Shown in pieces: positions 8,593 through 14,988 of a stretch of DNA of 25,894 nt. Source of the stretch: a virus; the IMG/VR virus record IMGVR_UViG_3300031963_000835, positions 1 to 25,894 of that record, one strand, 5' to 3'. Position numbers and translations under genes: made by a program. The first letter of the stretch is position 1, and each line of letters begins with the position of its first letter. A model generated the notes under the pieces. It searched no databases. It was not told the DNA's origin and saw only the letters and a program-made list of their open reading frames with translations.

Positions 8593-8985
8593 TTAGCTGT
8601 AAGAAAGTGAGGTTCTGGACGACCACGCGCCGGTGGCGGATTGGGTGGCCGTGACCGCCCCATCGGCATCGGTGGTGATGCGGGTGATTGTCCAACCGGA
8701 GGAGGATTCGGCGGTGCCGGTGGGGGCGGTGCCGTAATAATGATAGGGGGAGTCCCAAGCGGCGCGGGCGATGGTGGAACCGCCCTCGGTGAGAGGAACG
8801 GGTGACCACGCCTCGCCGTCGAAGACGAGGATGTCGCCCATCTCCGCCCCCTCGCCAGAGAGGCGAGAGGCCGGGATGGTGACGGGCATGACCTGCCAAC
8901 GCGCTCCCGTCCACTTCCACTTCCGATTGCCGGAAGTGAAGGTGTCGTTGACTGACGGGGTAGATGGAAACGCGAGGGCGGACAT
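8593..8985 (-). CDS. Short fibre-associated protein with shared N- and C-terminal modules
   Basis: A 130-residue protein. The N-terminus (LAFPSTPSVNDTFTSGNRKW) parallels the start of the next fibre protein (ISFPSSPALNDIHTVGSRSW). This gives a shared module with F-P-S-x-P-x-x-N-D, a Gly turn and W-K-W/Y. The C-terminus (YYGTAP, WTITRITTD, GAVTATQSATGAW) parallels the last 55 residues of the adaptor-fibre fusion at 10178-12385 (YYGLLL, WTITRSALS, GTVTATAQATNVAW). It therefore looks like a minimal fibre made of an attachment module joined to a tip module. Function is inferred from these paralogies. It starts at ATG 8985, 6 bases after the previous stop. Confidence 0.7.
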   Translation of the reverse strand: MSALAFPSTPSVNDTFTSGNRKWKWTGARWQVMPVTIPASRLSGEGAEMGDILVFDGEAWSPVPLTEGGSTIARAAWDSPYHYYGTAPTGTAESSSGWTITRITTDADGAVTATQSATGAWSSRTSLSYS

Positions 8986-8991
8986 GGTTTT

Positions 8992-9831
8992 TTACTGCTT
9001 GTCGATTTCGACCCAGGCTCCGCCGTAGCTGAGATACTCGGTCATATCGGTAGGGTCGATCCAACGCAGACCTTCGGTGTGCGAAGGCGCGTTCGTGCTG
9101 ACGACATCCTTGATCTGCTTGCCGTCAAGGGCGGTTTGGCCAGCGGTGGAGACGGGTTTGTTCGCATCACTTGTGTTGTCCACATTGCCCAAACCCACTT
9201 GGGATTTGGTGACAGAGTGCGGGTTGTTTGTCGCGGCGGTGTGGCTGCTCAATGAACCCTCGGCAGTAGTGACACGGCCCGAGAGCGTGGTCGCTGCGCC
9301 CTCAATCGTGGTGGCGCGGGACTCCAGAGCATCGATGTCTCCCTCGGCGGCGGTGGCGCGGCTTTCGAGGCTGGTGGCGCGGCCTTGAAGGGTGCTAACT
9401 GCGGAGTTGTTAGATGTGACATAACCTGCAAACGCTGAATCATTTGTGGTGTCGACCGAATTGATCAAGGTCACAATTTCCGCGAAGGAATCGCTATCCG
9501 CCCCGGCGGCGGAGAGGACGGCGTCCACGCGGCCTTTCTCGGTGGCGAGACCACTGGTGAGCGTGCTGATATTGCCTTCGGCGGTGCCGACACGGGTCGT
9601 CAAGCTCGTCGCGGCTGACTCGATGGAACCGGCGCGGGATTCGAGGGCGGACACGGCTGGGGCCGAGGCCACGCGAGCGTTGGTGTAGTAGAGGTTGGTG
9701 GAACCTTCGACAACCGCATCGGTTGTGCGAGGGACGAGTTTCCAAGCGGTGCCGTTGTATTTCCACGAACGGGAACCGACGGTGTGGATGTCATTCAGCG
9801 CGGGGCTGGATGGGAATGAGATAGCTGCCAT
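8992..9831 (-). CDS. Tail fibre protein, coiled-coil shaft
   Basis: A 279-residue protein from ATG 9831; the extra 19 codons upstream overlap the previous gene and were not used. Residues 1-35 form the F-P-S-x-P/N-D/W-K module shared with the 130-residue neighbour. Residues about 55-200 form a long Ala/Ser/Thr/Glu heptad region with repeated L-E-S-R-A and T-A-E-G units, a trimeric coiled-coil shaft by its look. Next is HTAATNNPHSVTKSQVGLGN followed by VDNTSDANKPVSTAGQTAL, a segment very common in phage tail fibres. The C-terminus (LSYGGAWVEIDKQ) resembles that of the next upstream gene (WFGGSWVEKP). No Shine-Dalgarno is seen. Confidence 0.8.
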   Translation of the reverse strand: MAAISFPSSPALNDIHTVGSRSWKYNGTAWKLVPRTTDAVVEGSTNLYYTNARVASAPAVSALESRAGSIESAATSLTTRVGTAEGNISTLTSGLATEKGRVDAVLSAAGADSDSFAEIVTLINSVDTTNDSAFAGYVTSNNSAVSTLQGRATSLESRATAAEGDIDALESRATTIEGAATTLSGRVTTAEGSLSSHTAATNNPHSVTKSQVGLGNVDNTSDANKPVSTAGQTALDGKQIKDVVSTNAPSHTEGLRWIDPTDMTEYLSYGGAWVEIDKQ

Positions 9832-9845
9832 GGTAGTAGTGTTTT

Positions 9846-10181
9846 CTAGTTGTTGGTTGGTTTTTCGACCCAACTTCCTCCGAACCATTCGTAGGTGGTG
9901 AGGTCAAAAGTGTGTGTCCAACGCTGCCCGGTGTAAGGGTGCGCGGGCGGCGTTTCGGAAAAAGTCGCGGGGAGATCGGCGGCGGGAGTGTAGGCGGTGC
10001 CGTTCCAGCGGTAGGGCAGGCCGGAATCCAGCGAGATGTAGAGGCGCTGGGCTTTTCCGATTTCCGGAAAATTTGCGGCCTGCGGATATTCGACGACCGA
10101 TTGGATTTCCTCTGGGAAAACGATCTGGAACTGGCTCAAATCCAGTTGCTGGGTGATATTTGATTCGGTAATCGTCGTCAT
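9846..10181 (-). CDS. Short tail fibre-like protein
   Basis: A 111-residue protein. ATG 10181 is chosen because its ATGA overlaps the stop of the large adaptor-fibre gene; the earlier in-frame start lies inside that gene. The C-terminal part (ISLDSGLPYRWNGTAYTPA, TGQRWTHTFDLTTYEWFGGS) is Trp/Tyr/Gly-rich. It resembles the 'virion surface tip' segments seen at the ends of other fibre proteins here. The N-terminus (MTTITESNITQQLDLSQFQI) carries no recognisable domain. A fibre or fibre-tip role is inferred from composition and place. Confidence 0.65.
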   Translation of the reverse strand: MTTITESNITQQLDLSQFQIVFPEEIQSVVEYPQAANFPEIGKAQRLYISLDSGLPYRWNGTAYTPAADLPATFSETPPAHPYTGQRWTHTFDLTTYEWFGGSWVEKPTNN

Positions 10182-12385
10182 GCGTAGGTGGAGGTCTCCC
10201 GGTTGGTCCACGCGACATTGGTCGCTTGGGCGGTGGCAGTGACGGTTCCGTTGGCGGAGAGGGCGGAACGAGTGATGGTCCACTTGGCCACGGCAGCAGG
10301 AGAGCCGGTGGCGGGGATGTCGGAATTCAGAAGCAAGCCGTAGTAGGAAAAGGTGCCTGCGGTGTTCAGCGCAAAGGAGTGGATGAAATTATCCGGGTCG
10401 CGCTGGGTGGTGGGGGAGTAGAGGCCGAGGGCGACGACAACGATTTTCGCATTGTTCGGGATCGCGGTGGTGAAAGTGATCGTGCCTGCGCCTTGATTGA
10501 CGAGGTAGTCGGTGGTGGGTTCCTGCACGACACCGTTGATCGAGACGATGACATGGTTCGGGTCGCTCGACTTGAGTCCCGAGACGGTGAAGGTTTTGAG
10601 CGTTCCGTTGCCGGTCAGTCTTGTCTTGGCCGAGGAGAGGAGCGCGGACTGTTGGAGGGTGAGGTTGAGTGTCTGGTTCGGAGCGGTGCCGGTGATCGAG
10701 GCCGCAGCGGTCGGGCCAGCGGTGACCGTTCCGATGGAAAGGGAATTCGCGGGGCCAACGGCTCCGGTGTTTCCCGTCAACCCTTGAATGCCTTGGATGC
10801 CTTGGTCTCCGCGAGGGATGGTGAAATTGAGAACGCGGTTCTCCGGGGTGCCGGTGGCGGCAACGCTGGCGTTCGTCCCTGCGGTCCCGGTGGTGGTGGT
10901 GCCGACATTGACGGTTCCCGCCGGTCCTTGCGGGAGTCCGAAATTCAGAACGGCGGTGTCGTTGACTCCGGTGTTGGTGACCGTGGGAGTGGAGCCGGTG
11001 GGGAGGTTGGTGACCGATCCCACGGTGACAAGGAGCGAGGGGTAGCTGACGCCGCCTGCGGGTCCGCCTCCGCTGACCTGCGCGGCATCGACCCCATCGC
11101 CGCCATTGCGGGACGAGACGAGTTTGGAGGACATCCACGCTGGCTTGATCCGACCCTTGCGCTCGGTGGAGTCCCGGCGCATGGCGGGGCTTTTGCCGAG
11201 GAGTTCGGTTTCCTTGGCGAGCAGCGCCGCCTTGTTGGCATCGCCGGTCAGTGGGACGGCGAGCTTGGAGGCGAGGTTGGCCGTGAGTAAGTCTATGAAT
11301 AAGGAGTCGAAGAGGGTGACCTCGGTCACTTTCTTGACATATTCCAGCGTGATCGCCGTGCCGAGCCAGACATCCCAATCGGTCGTCCAACTGGAGGTGA
11401 CGCCGGGTTGCTTGGTCGAACCGGCAACCAGGCAGCGGTAAACCGCGCCGTTGTTGGAAACGGCATTGCCGACTTCATAGGTGCGACCGGTGACCCATGC
11501 GGGCGAGCCGGAATCGGCATTGGCGAGGACGAAATTGCCCGACACTTCCCACGCCGAGTCGCCGGTCGAATAGTCGTAATCGTTGACCCGGAACACGCGC
11601 AGGCAGTCCGATGGGATCGCGTAGCGGTAGGCCCACTTGTATTCCGGACGCGGGAGCGTCTCGATAACCGTGGTGGACTTCATGGCCCATGTCCACGATC
11701 CGGCGAGGAGGAGCGCATCGCGCACCTGCGGGTAGAGGGACTTGGCGAGGAGCATCGCCTGCGAGGAGGGTCCGAACTGCTCGGCGGTGCCGACCCGCAA
11801 GATCGCTTGGCGGCAAAGCTCGTCCTCGGTAAGCGTGGTCGATGGGCGGTCCTTGGCGGTCGCGAGGATCAGCGCCTTGACGACCGGGCGCTGCATATTG
11901 GCCGAGAAAACCTCGGCCATCTGGGTGAAAAGGTCTTTCGAGCCGGTGAGCGGCATCGCGAGGTTCGTGGCCAGCTTTGCGGAAAGGATTTCGACAAAGA
12001 CCGCCGGGAACTTCGCGGCGTCGGTGACATGGGCGATGTATTCGATCTGCGCGGGTGCGGCAAGGTCGGTGTGGATGAATCCATCCACGATTTCCCATTT
12101 GGAGAAGTTCTCATCCTCATCGATCCCGTTGAGGCGGATCAGTCGCAGGAAGTCGGAGGGAACCGCGAACCGGCGGGCGTAGCCAAAGGCTGGAGAAGTG
12201 GCGTCAGCGGTCAGCGAGGCGAGTTTCCGGCAGAACTGCCAGTCGAACTCCGTTTGGAGTTCCTCCAAAGTCTGCGCGTAGAACAGAGAACAATACTGCG
12301 CCTGCGCGGTCGCGTCCGAGAGCGAGGTGATGCGGGCGTCACCGAGTCGGGCGAGAGCGAGGTTGCAGATTTGGATGTCTGTCAT
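10178..12385 (-). CDS. Duplicated tail tubular adaptor fused to collagen-like and tip modules
   Basis: A 735-residue protein. Residues 1-170 match the podoviral tail tubular A/adaptor family (IQICNLALARLGDARITSLS, RRFAVPSDFLRLIRLNG, AKLATNLAMPLTGSKD). Residues 186-400 repeat the same fold (LCRQAILRVGT, YRYAIPSDCLRVFRVND, ANLASKLAVPLTGDANK), so the adaptor domain is duplicated in one chain. Within the second copy, residues 293-340 (AWVTGRTYEVGNAVSNNG, VYRCLVAGSTKQPG, WTTDWDVW) look like an inserted CBM5/12-type carbohydrate-binding module. Residues 445-580 are Gly/Thr/Asn-rich with short collagen-like tracts (RGDQGIQGIQGLTGNTG). A C-terminal tip domain (INGVVQEPTTDYLVNQGAGT and the last 55 residues) follows. 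Such an adaptor would bind the portal while carrying fibre parts. It starts at ATG 12385, after the capsid gene and a terminator-like hairpin. Confidence 0.8.
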   Translation of the reverse strand: MTDIQICNLALARLGDARITSLSDATAQAQYCSLFYAQTLEELQTEFDWQFCRKLASLTADATSPAFGYARRFAVPSDFLRLIRLNGIDEDENFSKWEIVDGFIHTDLAAPAQIEYIAHVTDAAKFPAVFVEILSAKLATNLAMPLTGSKDLFTQMAEVFSANMQRPVVKALILATAKDRPSTTLTEDELCRQAILRVGTAEQFGPSSQAMLLAKSLYPQVRDALLLAGSWTWAMKSTTVIETLPRPEYKWAYRYAIPSDCLRVFRVNDYDYSTGDSAWEVSGNFVLANADSGSPAWVTGRTYEVGNAVSNNGAVYRCLVAGSTKQPGVTSSWTTDWDVWLGTAITLEYVKKVTEVTLFDSLFIDLLTANLASKLAVPLTGDANKAALLAKETELLGKSPAMRRDSTERKGRIKPAWMSSKLVSSRNGGDGVDAAQVSGGGPAGGVSYPSLLVTVGSVTNLPTGSTPTVTNTGVNDTAVLNFGLPQGPAGTVNVGTTTTGTAGTNASVAATGTPENRVLNFTIPRGDQGIQGIQGLTGNTGAVGPANSLSIGTVTAGPTAAASITGTAPNQTLNLTLQQSALLSSAKTRLTGNGTLKTFTVSGLKSSDPNHVIVSINGVVQEPTTDYLVNQGAGTITFTTAIPNNAKIVVVALGLYSPTTQRDPDNFIHSFALNTAGTFSYYGLLLNSDIPATGSPAAVAKWTITRSALSANGTVTATAQATNVAWTNRETSTYA

Positions 12386-12400
12386 TGAGGCGCGTTAGAA

Positions 12401-12440
12401 AATGGAAAAAGGGGGGAAGGCAGACTTTTCCCGGTCTGCC
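12401..12440 (-). terminator. Terminator-like hairpin after the capsid gene
   Basis: On the minus strand GGCAGAC (12425-12419 on the complement) and GTCTGCC (12440-12434 on the complement) can form a perfect 7-bp stem with an 8-base loop. The stem is followed by TTCC, a C-run and a T5 run (TTCCCCCCTTTTTCC). The pyrimidine tail is interrupted, so termination may be partial. It lies 12 bases after the capsid stop, like the leaky late terminator after gene 10 in T7. That would allow excess capsid mRNA over tail mRNA. Confidence 0.6.
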
Positions 12441-12452
12441 AGCGGGTTTTGG

Positions 12453-13358
12453 TTAGGCTTCGTCGCAGGCGATCTCGACGACCTTCTTCTCTTCCATGCG
12501 AACAGCAGCGAGGCTGGCCACGGAACGGATTTGAAGGGAGTGCGAGAGGTCCGTGCGGATGTCCATGTGGGTCTTGAGTCCGCGCTCGGCGAGGATGACT
12601 CCGGACTTCACATAGGCGTAAACGCTGCGGACCGTGCTGGTCTTCGGAAGCAGTTGGGTGCGGCGGAATTTGAAACCCATGAAGGTGTTCAGATTGCCGT
12701 CCACCAAGGCGCGAACCGTGTTGTAGTCGGCGCTGGTGGCTTCCGTGGTGCGGAGCAGGTCTTGAAGCTGCTTGGCCGAAACAACCAAGATGCGCTCCTC
12801 CTCCTCATCGACATCGTTGCTGTCGAAGAGGAACTTCGCAGCGCGGAGCTTGCCGATGGTGAGGCCCGAGTTCGCGGCGGTGCCGGATTCCACATAGTTG
12901 ACTGCGACCTTCTGGCCAGCAGGCAATGCGGTTGCGGTTGTGCCGGTCGTGCCGGTAAAGGCTGTCCCGCCAAGAGCGCCGATGATGATCGTGTCGCAGG
13001 TGCGGCCATAGGCGGCAGCGTGCGATTGGATGATCGGGCTGGTGGGAAGGACGACTTCGCCGAGGAGTTGCTCGTCCCATTCGTCTACGAGTTTCGCGCA
13101 GTCGTATTGCTGCGGGCGAATCCAGCGTTTAGCCATCGCTTGATCGCTGATGCGGGTGTCGCGTGAGCGATCCGTGATCTGCGTCATCGAGGTCGTGTCG
13201 ATTTGATTGTAGGACTTCTCTTTTCCTTCGATGGAATCGATGGTCACATATTCTTTCAGCTTGCTGTTCTTTTGTTGAACGAGGTGTTTCCAGTTCGCGT
13301 CGAACTGTGTGGTGTAGTGGTTGGGGACATTCGTCAGAACGCCATTGAGGTCTGCCAT
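12453..13358 (-). CDS. Major capsid protein
   Basis: A 301-residue protein that would form the icosahedral shell. It begins MADLNGVLTNVPNHYTTQFD and contains KEYVTIDSIEGKEKSYNQID, RWIRPQQYDCAKLVDEWDEQ, VVSAKQLQDLLRTTEATSAD and HSLQIRSVASLAAVRMEEKK. These are typical of the capsid proteins of podoviruses with an HK97-like fold. The order scaffold, (tRNA), capsid, adaptor confirms the role. It has the best ribosome binding site in the window, AAGGAG with a 6-base A spacer before ATG 13358. It is also preceded by a 15-bp repeat copy and a long structured leader, which fits the need for very high expression. No maturation protease gene is seen. Confidence 0.9.
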   Translation of the reverse strand: MADLNGVLTNVPNHYTTQFDANWKHLVQQKNSKLKEYVTIDSIEGKEKSYNQIDTTSMTQITDRSRDTRISDQAMAKRWIRPQQYDCAKLVDEWDEQLLGEVVLPTSPIIQSHAAAYGRTCDTIIIGALGGTAFTGTTGTTATALPAGQKVAVNYVESGTAANSGLTIGKLRAAKFLFDSNDVDEEEERILVVSAKQLQDLLRTTEATSADYNTVRALVDGNLNTFMGFKFRRTQLLPKTSTVRSVYAYVKSGVILAERGLKTHMDIRTDLSHSLQIRSVASLAAVRMEEKKVVEIACDEA

Positions 13359-13383
13359 TTTTTTCTCCTTGTGTTGAGTTGGT

Positions 13384-13398
13384 TGGTATCAGTCGAAA
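13384..13398 (-). repeat. 15-bp repeat copy 1 (before capsid gene)
   Basis: The plus strand reads TGGTATCAGTCGAAA, differing from the consensus at one base. It lies 25 bases upstream of the capsid ATG. With the preceding ATCAGT this copy can form a 6-bp hairpin closed by a TTCG loop, a feature not shared by most other copies. Confidence 0.85.
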
Positions 13399-13521
13399 CT
13401 GATGGTTCGTTGCTCCCTTCGCTTCCGAGTGTCCCAATCGGGGTCTTCGACGGCGGGTATTAGGGAGCAGGCTCAACAAAGGAGGTGTCTGCTCTGACGG
13501 TGTGAGTTCTACACCATCACA

Positions 13522-13536
13522 TGGTATCAGTCAAAA
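13522..13536 (-). repeat. 15-bp repeat copy 2 (just after tRNA)
   Basis: Perfect TGGTATCAGTCAAAA on the plus strand. It begins two bases beyond the mature 3' end of the tRNA on the transcript side and is followed at once by ATG TGA, a start codon directly followed by a stop. Confidence 0.85.
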
Positions 13537-13538
13537 AT

Positions 13539-13609
13539 TAGCGGGGCCGAGAATCGAACTCGGGATTCCAGATTATGAAACTGGTGTGATGCCTCTTCAC
13601 TACCCCGCA
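13539..13609 (-). tRNA. tRNA-Met (anticodon CAU)
   Basis: On the minus strand the cloverleaf reads as follows: acceptor GCGGGG paired with CCCCGC; T8 A9; D-stem GTGA/TCAC with loop AGAGGCA; anticodon stem CCAG/CTGG with a T-T pair at the base; loop TTCATAA giving anticodon CAT; a 4-base variable loop; and T-arm CCGAG-TTCGATT-CTCGG. The first acceptor pair would be a T-T mismatch, and CCA is not encoded. The anticodon stem lacks the three G-C pairs of an initiator, so elongator Met, or Ile2 after lysidine modification, is more likely. It sits 5 bases after the scaffold stop, inside the head gene cluster, and would be cut from the head mRNA. Confidence 0.85.
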
Positions 13610-13614
13610 GAAAT

Positions 13615-14496
13615 TCATCCCTGTTTGAGCAAGGAGGTGACGAGCGCGGCGGCTTCGCGGTCGCCTTCCATGTAACGCTTGTGCCAAGCATTCTCCGAGT
13701 TCGACATGATGTCCTTGGCGCGGGCCGCGCCGGTCATAAACTCGGTGCCGCCCATGGAGCGACCGACCTTGTCCTCGCTCATCATTTGCGCCATGCGAAC
13801 GAATCCACGCACAACTTCGGGATCGGAAAATCCATGTGAGTTCGCATCCACGCCCGCGAGCTTCGCGGCCTGCTTGGCGAGTCCGATGTTTTTTCCGAAA
13901 TCATTTCCCCACTCTTTTTGGAGACCCTGCACGGCCTCGGTGCGCTGCTTCTCGTAGGTCGCTTGGATCGCTTCCAATTTGAACATCTCGGTCTTCGCGT
14001 GTTGCGCGACGAGTTCCTTCATGGCCGAGGGCGGGATGCCGTGCTTGTGCGCGATCTCGGCATAAGGCTTCGCCATGTCGTCACTCCATGTCATGCCCTC
14101 GGGCAGCGAGTCCGGAGCGAACTTGTATTCCTCAATCGACTCGGGAACGCCCATGGCACGGCGGAATGCGGCTACCTCCTCGGGTGAGGATTTCTCGTTG
14201 GGGACGCCGAGCTTTTTCCCGATGAGCGCATTCGCGTTCGCGAGCGCCTTCGCCATGTCGGGAACGCTTTTGTATTTCGAGAGCGTGTCCTTGTAGTCCT
14301 TCGCATCGTCGGGCAGGGCATCGAGCCACTTGTCTCCGAAGGTGCCGTCTGGATTCACCCAGCCGGTCGAGGGAGTTGAGGGTTGCGTGGTTTCCGCAGC
14401 GGGCTGCTGCGCCTGTGCCTCCGGAGAGGCGCTTGTGTTATCGGCTGCGGCGAGAAGTGATTCCTCGCCGGAGGTGTCGATTGTGGTGTCTTCCAT
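13615..14496 (-). CDS. Capsid scaffolding/assembly protein
   Basis: A 293-residue acidic protein. Residues 1-50 are disordered and rich in Ala, Gln, Thr and Ser. WVNPDGTFGDKWLDALPDDA, YKSVPDMAKALANANALIGK and GVPESIEEYKFAPDSLPEGM are hallmarks of podoviral scaffold proteins, which direct procapsid assembly and then leave. The middle is helical (KLEAIQATYEKQRTEAVQGL). Position between portal-side genes and the capsid gene agrees. The start is ATG 14496, only four bases from a 15-bp repeat copy; there is no Shine-Dalgarno, the leader reading TACCATTTATG. Confidence 0.88.
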   Translation of the reverse strand: MEDTTIDTSGEESLLAAADNTSASPEAQAQQPAAETTQPSTPSTGWVNPDGTFGDKWLDALPDDAKDYKDTLSKYKSVPDMAKALANANALIGKKLGVPNEKSSPEEVAAFRRAMGVPESIEEYKFAPDSLPEGMTWSDDMAKPYAEIAHKHGIPPSAMKELVAQHAKTEMFKLEAIQATYEKQRTEAVQGLQKEWGNDFGKNIGLAKQAAKLAGVDANSHGFSDPEVVRGFVRMAQMMSEDKVGRSMGGTEFMTGAARAKDIMSNSENAWHKRYMEGDREAAALVTSLLKQG

Positions 14497-14499
14497 AAA

Positions 14500-14514
14500 T
14501 GGTATCAGTCAAAA
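14500..14514 (-). repeat. 15-bp repeat copy 3 (before scaffold gene)
   Basis: Perfect TGGTATCAGTCAAAA on the plus strand. On the transcript it ends three bases before the scaffold ATG, filling the place of a ribosome binding site. It lies between the 58-residue gene and the scaffold gene. Confidence 0.88.
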
Positions 14515-14521
14515 CAGCGCA

Positions 14522-14698
14522 TCAGTCTTGATGCGGGTGGTAACCGAGATGGGTCTCGCGACCGGCGTAGGTCTTCTGAAATTCCTCGGGCGCGTAGTCG
14601 CGCAGCCACTCGACCAGTTCGATGGTTTTGTCGCCGAGCATGGGGTCCATTTCGGGGCGTGGCGGGATGTCGTTTTTGGGTTCGGTTTTCTTGCTCAT
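14522..14698 (-). CDS. 58-residue head-region hypothetical protein
   Basis: A short gene, ATG 14698 to TGA 14522. The start overlaps the Bbp19-like gene's stop by ATGA. The protein begins MSKKTEPKNDIPPRP, contains MDPMLGDKTIELVEWLRDYA, and ends YAGRETHLGYHPHQD. The central D-P-x-x-G-D-K-T segment followed by a helix and a basic G-R-x-T-H motif recalls small proteins encoded next to portal and scaffold genes in other podoviruses. That is recollection without a search. Its function is unknown. The reading frame, coupling to the upstream gene and the clean end before a repeat copy all support that it is real. Confidence 0.75.
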   Translation of the reverse strand: MSKKTEPKNDIPPRPEMDPMLGDKTIELVEWLRDYAPEEFQKTYAGRETHLGYHPHQD

Positions 14699-14988
14699 TT
14701 TTTGACCTTTCGTTTAGGAGTTTCGATGTCGCCGTCCGCGATGACCGGCCTGCGGAGGACCGCTTCGATGTGAAGGATCACACCGCGCTGGCCATCGCGG
14801 AGTGCAGCGACCACGGGGTTGAAATCGTAGCCGGGGAGGAAAACTTGGCTTTCGGTCGCGAACTGCGCCTTGAGGTCGGCGATGACCGCTTGGCCTTCCT
14901 TGGTGCTGAACACACGATGGTAGGCGTTGGTGACCTTCTGGCGCTCGCGCTCGCGCCGAAGGGCGGCGGCTTTGTCCTCGGGAGCCAT
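14695..14988 (-). CDS. Bbp19-like structural-region protein
   Basis: A 97-residue protein (MAPEDKAAALRRERERQKVT). The core (YHRVFSTKEGQAVIADLKAQ, then GQRGVILHIEAVLRRP) matches the Bbp19-type small proteins named after Bordetella phage BPP-1, found beside the portal gene in many podoviruses. Their exact role in the head is not established. I start at ATG 14988, which shares one base with the portal stop (TGATG). A GTG three bases earlier, giving a GTGA overlap, is the alternative. The C-terminus is basic (PKRKVKK). Confidence 0.75.
   Translation of the reverse strand: MAPEDKAAALRRERERQKVTNAYHRVFSTKEGQAVIADLKAQFATESQVFLPGYDFNPVVAALRDGQRGVILHIEAVLRRPVIADGDIETPKRKVKK

Larger units (their letters stand above)
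13359..13538 (-). promoter_or_regulatory. Structured capsid-gene leader with anti-Shine-Dalgarno loop
   Basis: This 180-base gap holds no gene. In reading order it contains one 15-bp repeat copy, then an 8-bp hairpin (GATGGTGT and ACACCGTC, 13496-13518). Next is a hairpin GAGCAG/CTGCTC (13465-13494) whose 18-base loop contains CACCTCCTTT. Then a 7-bp long-range stem GCTCCCT/AGGGAGC (13462-13468 with 13412-13418) shares bases 13465-13468 with the previous hairpin. A hairpin ATCAGT-TTCG-ACTGAT formed with the second repeat copy follows, and finally AAGGAG (13365-13370). The two middle pairings exclude each other, which would suit a regulatory switch. This is visual folding only. Confidence 0.5.

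Noticed and set aside
10226-12388. Plus-strand open frames of 354 and 326 codons
   Set aside because: They mirror the adaptor-fibre gene. Their composition (Gly/Arg/Val/Asp-rich) is that of a shadow frame.
13412-13468. Possible second tRNA from the 7-bp GCTCCCT/AGGGAGC stem
   Set aside because: It is only 57 bases long and has no T-arm TTC loop or anticodon arm before the 3' strand.
13539-13609. tRNA as a phage attachment site
   Set aside because: No integrase is in the window and the tRNA lies inside the head gene block, where integration would split the late genes.
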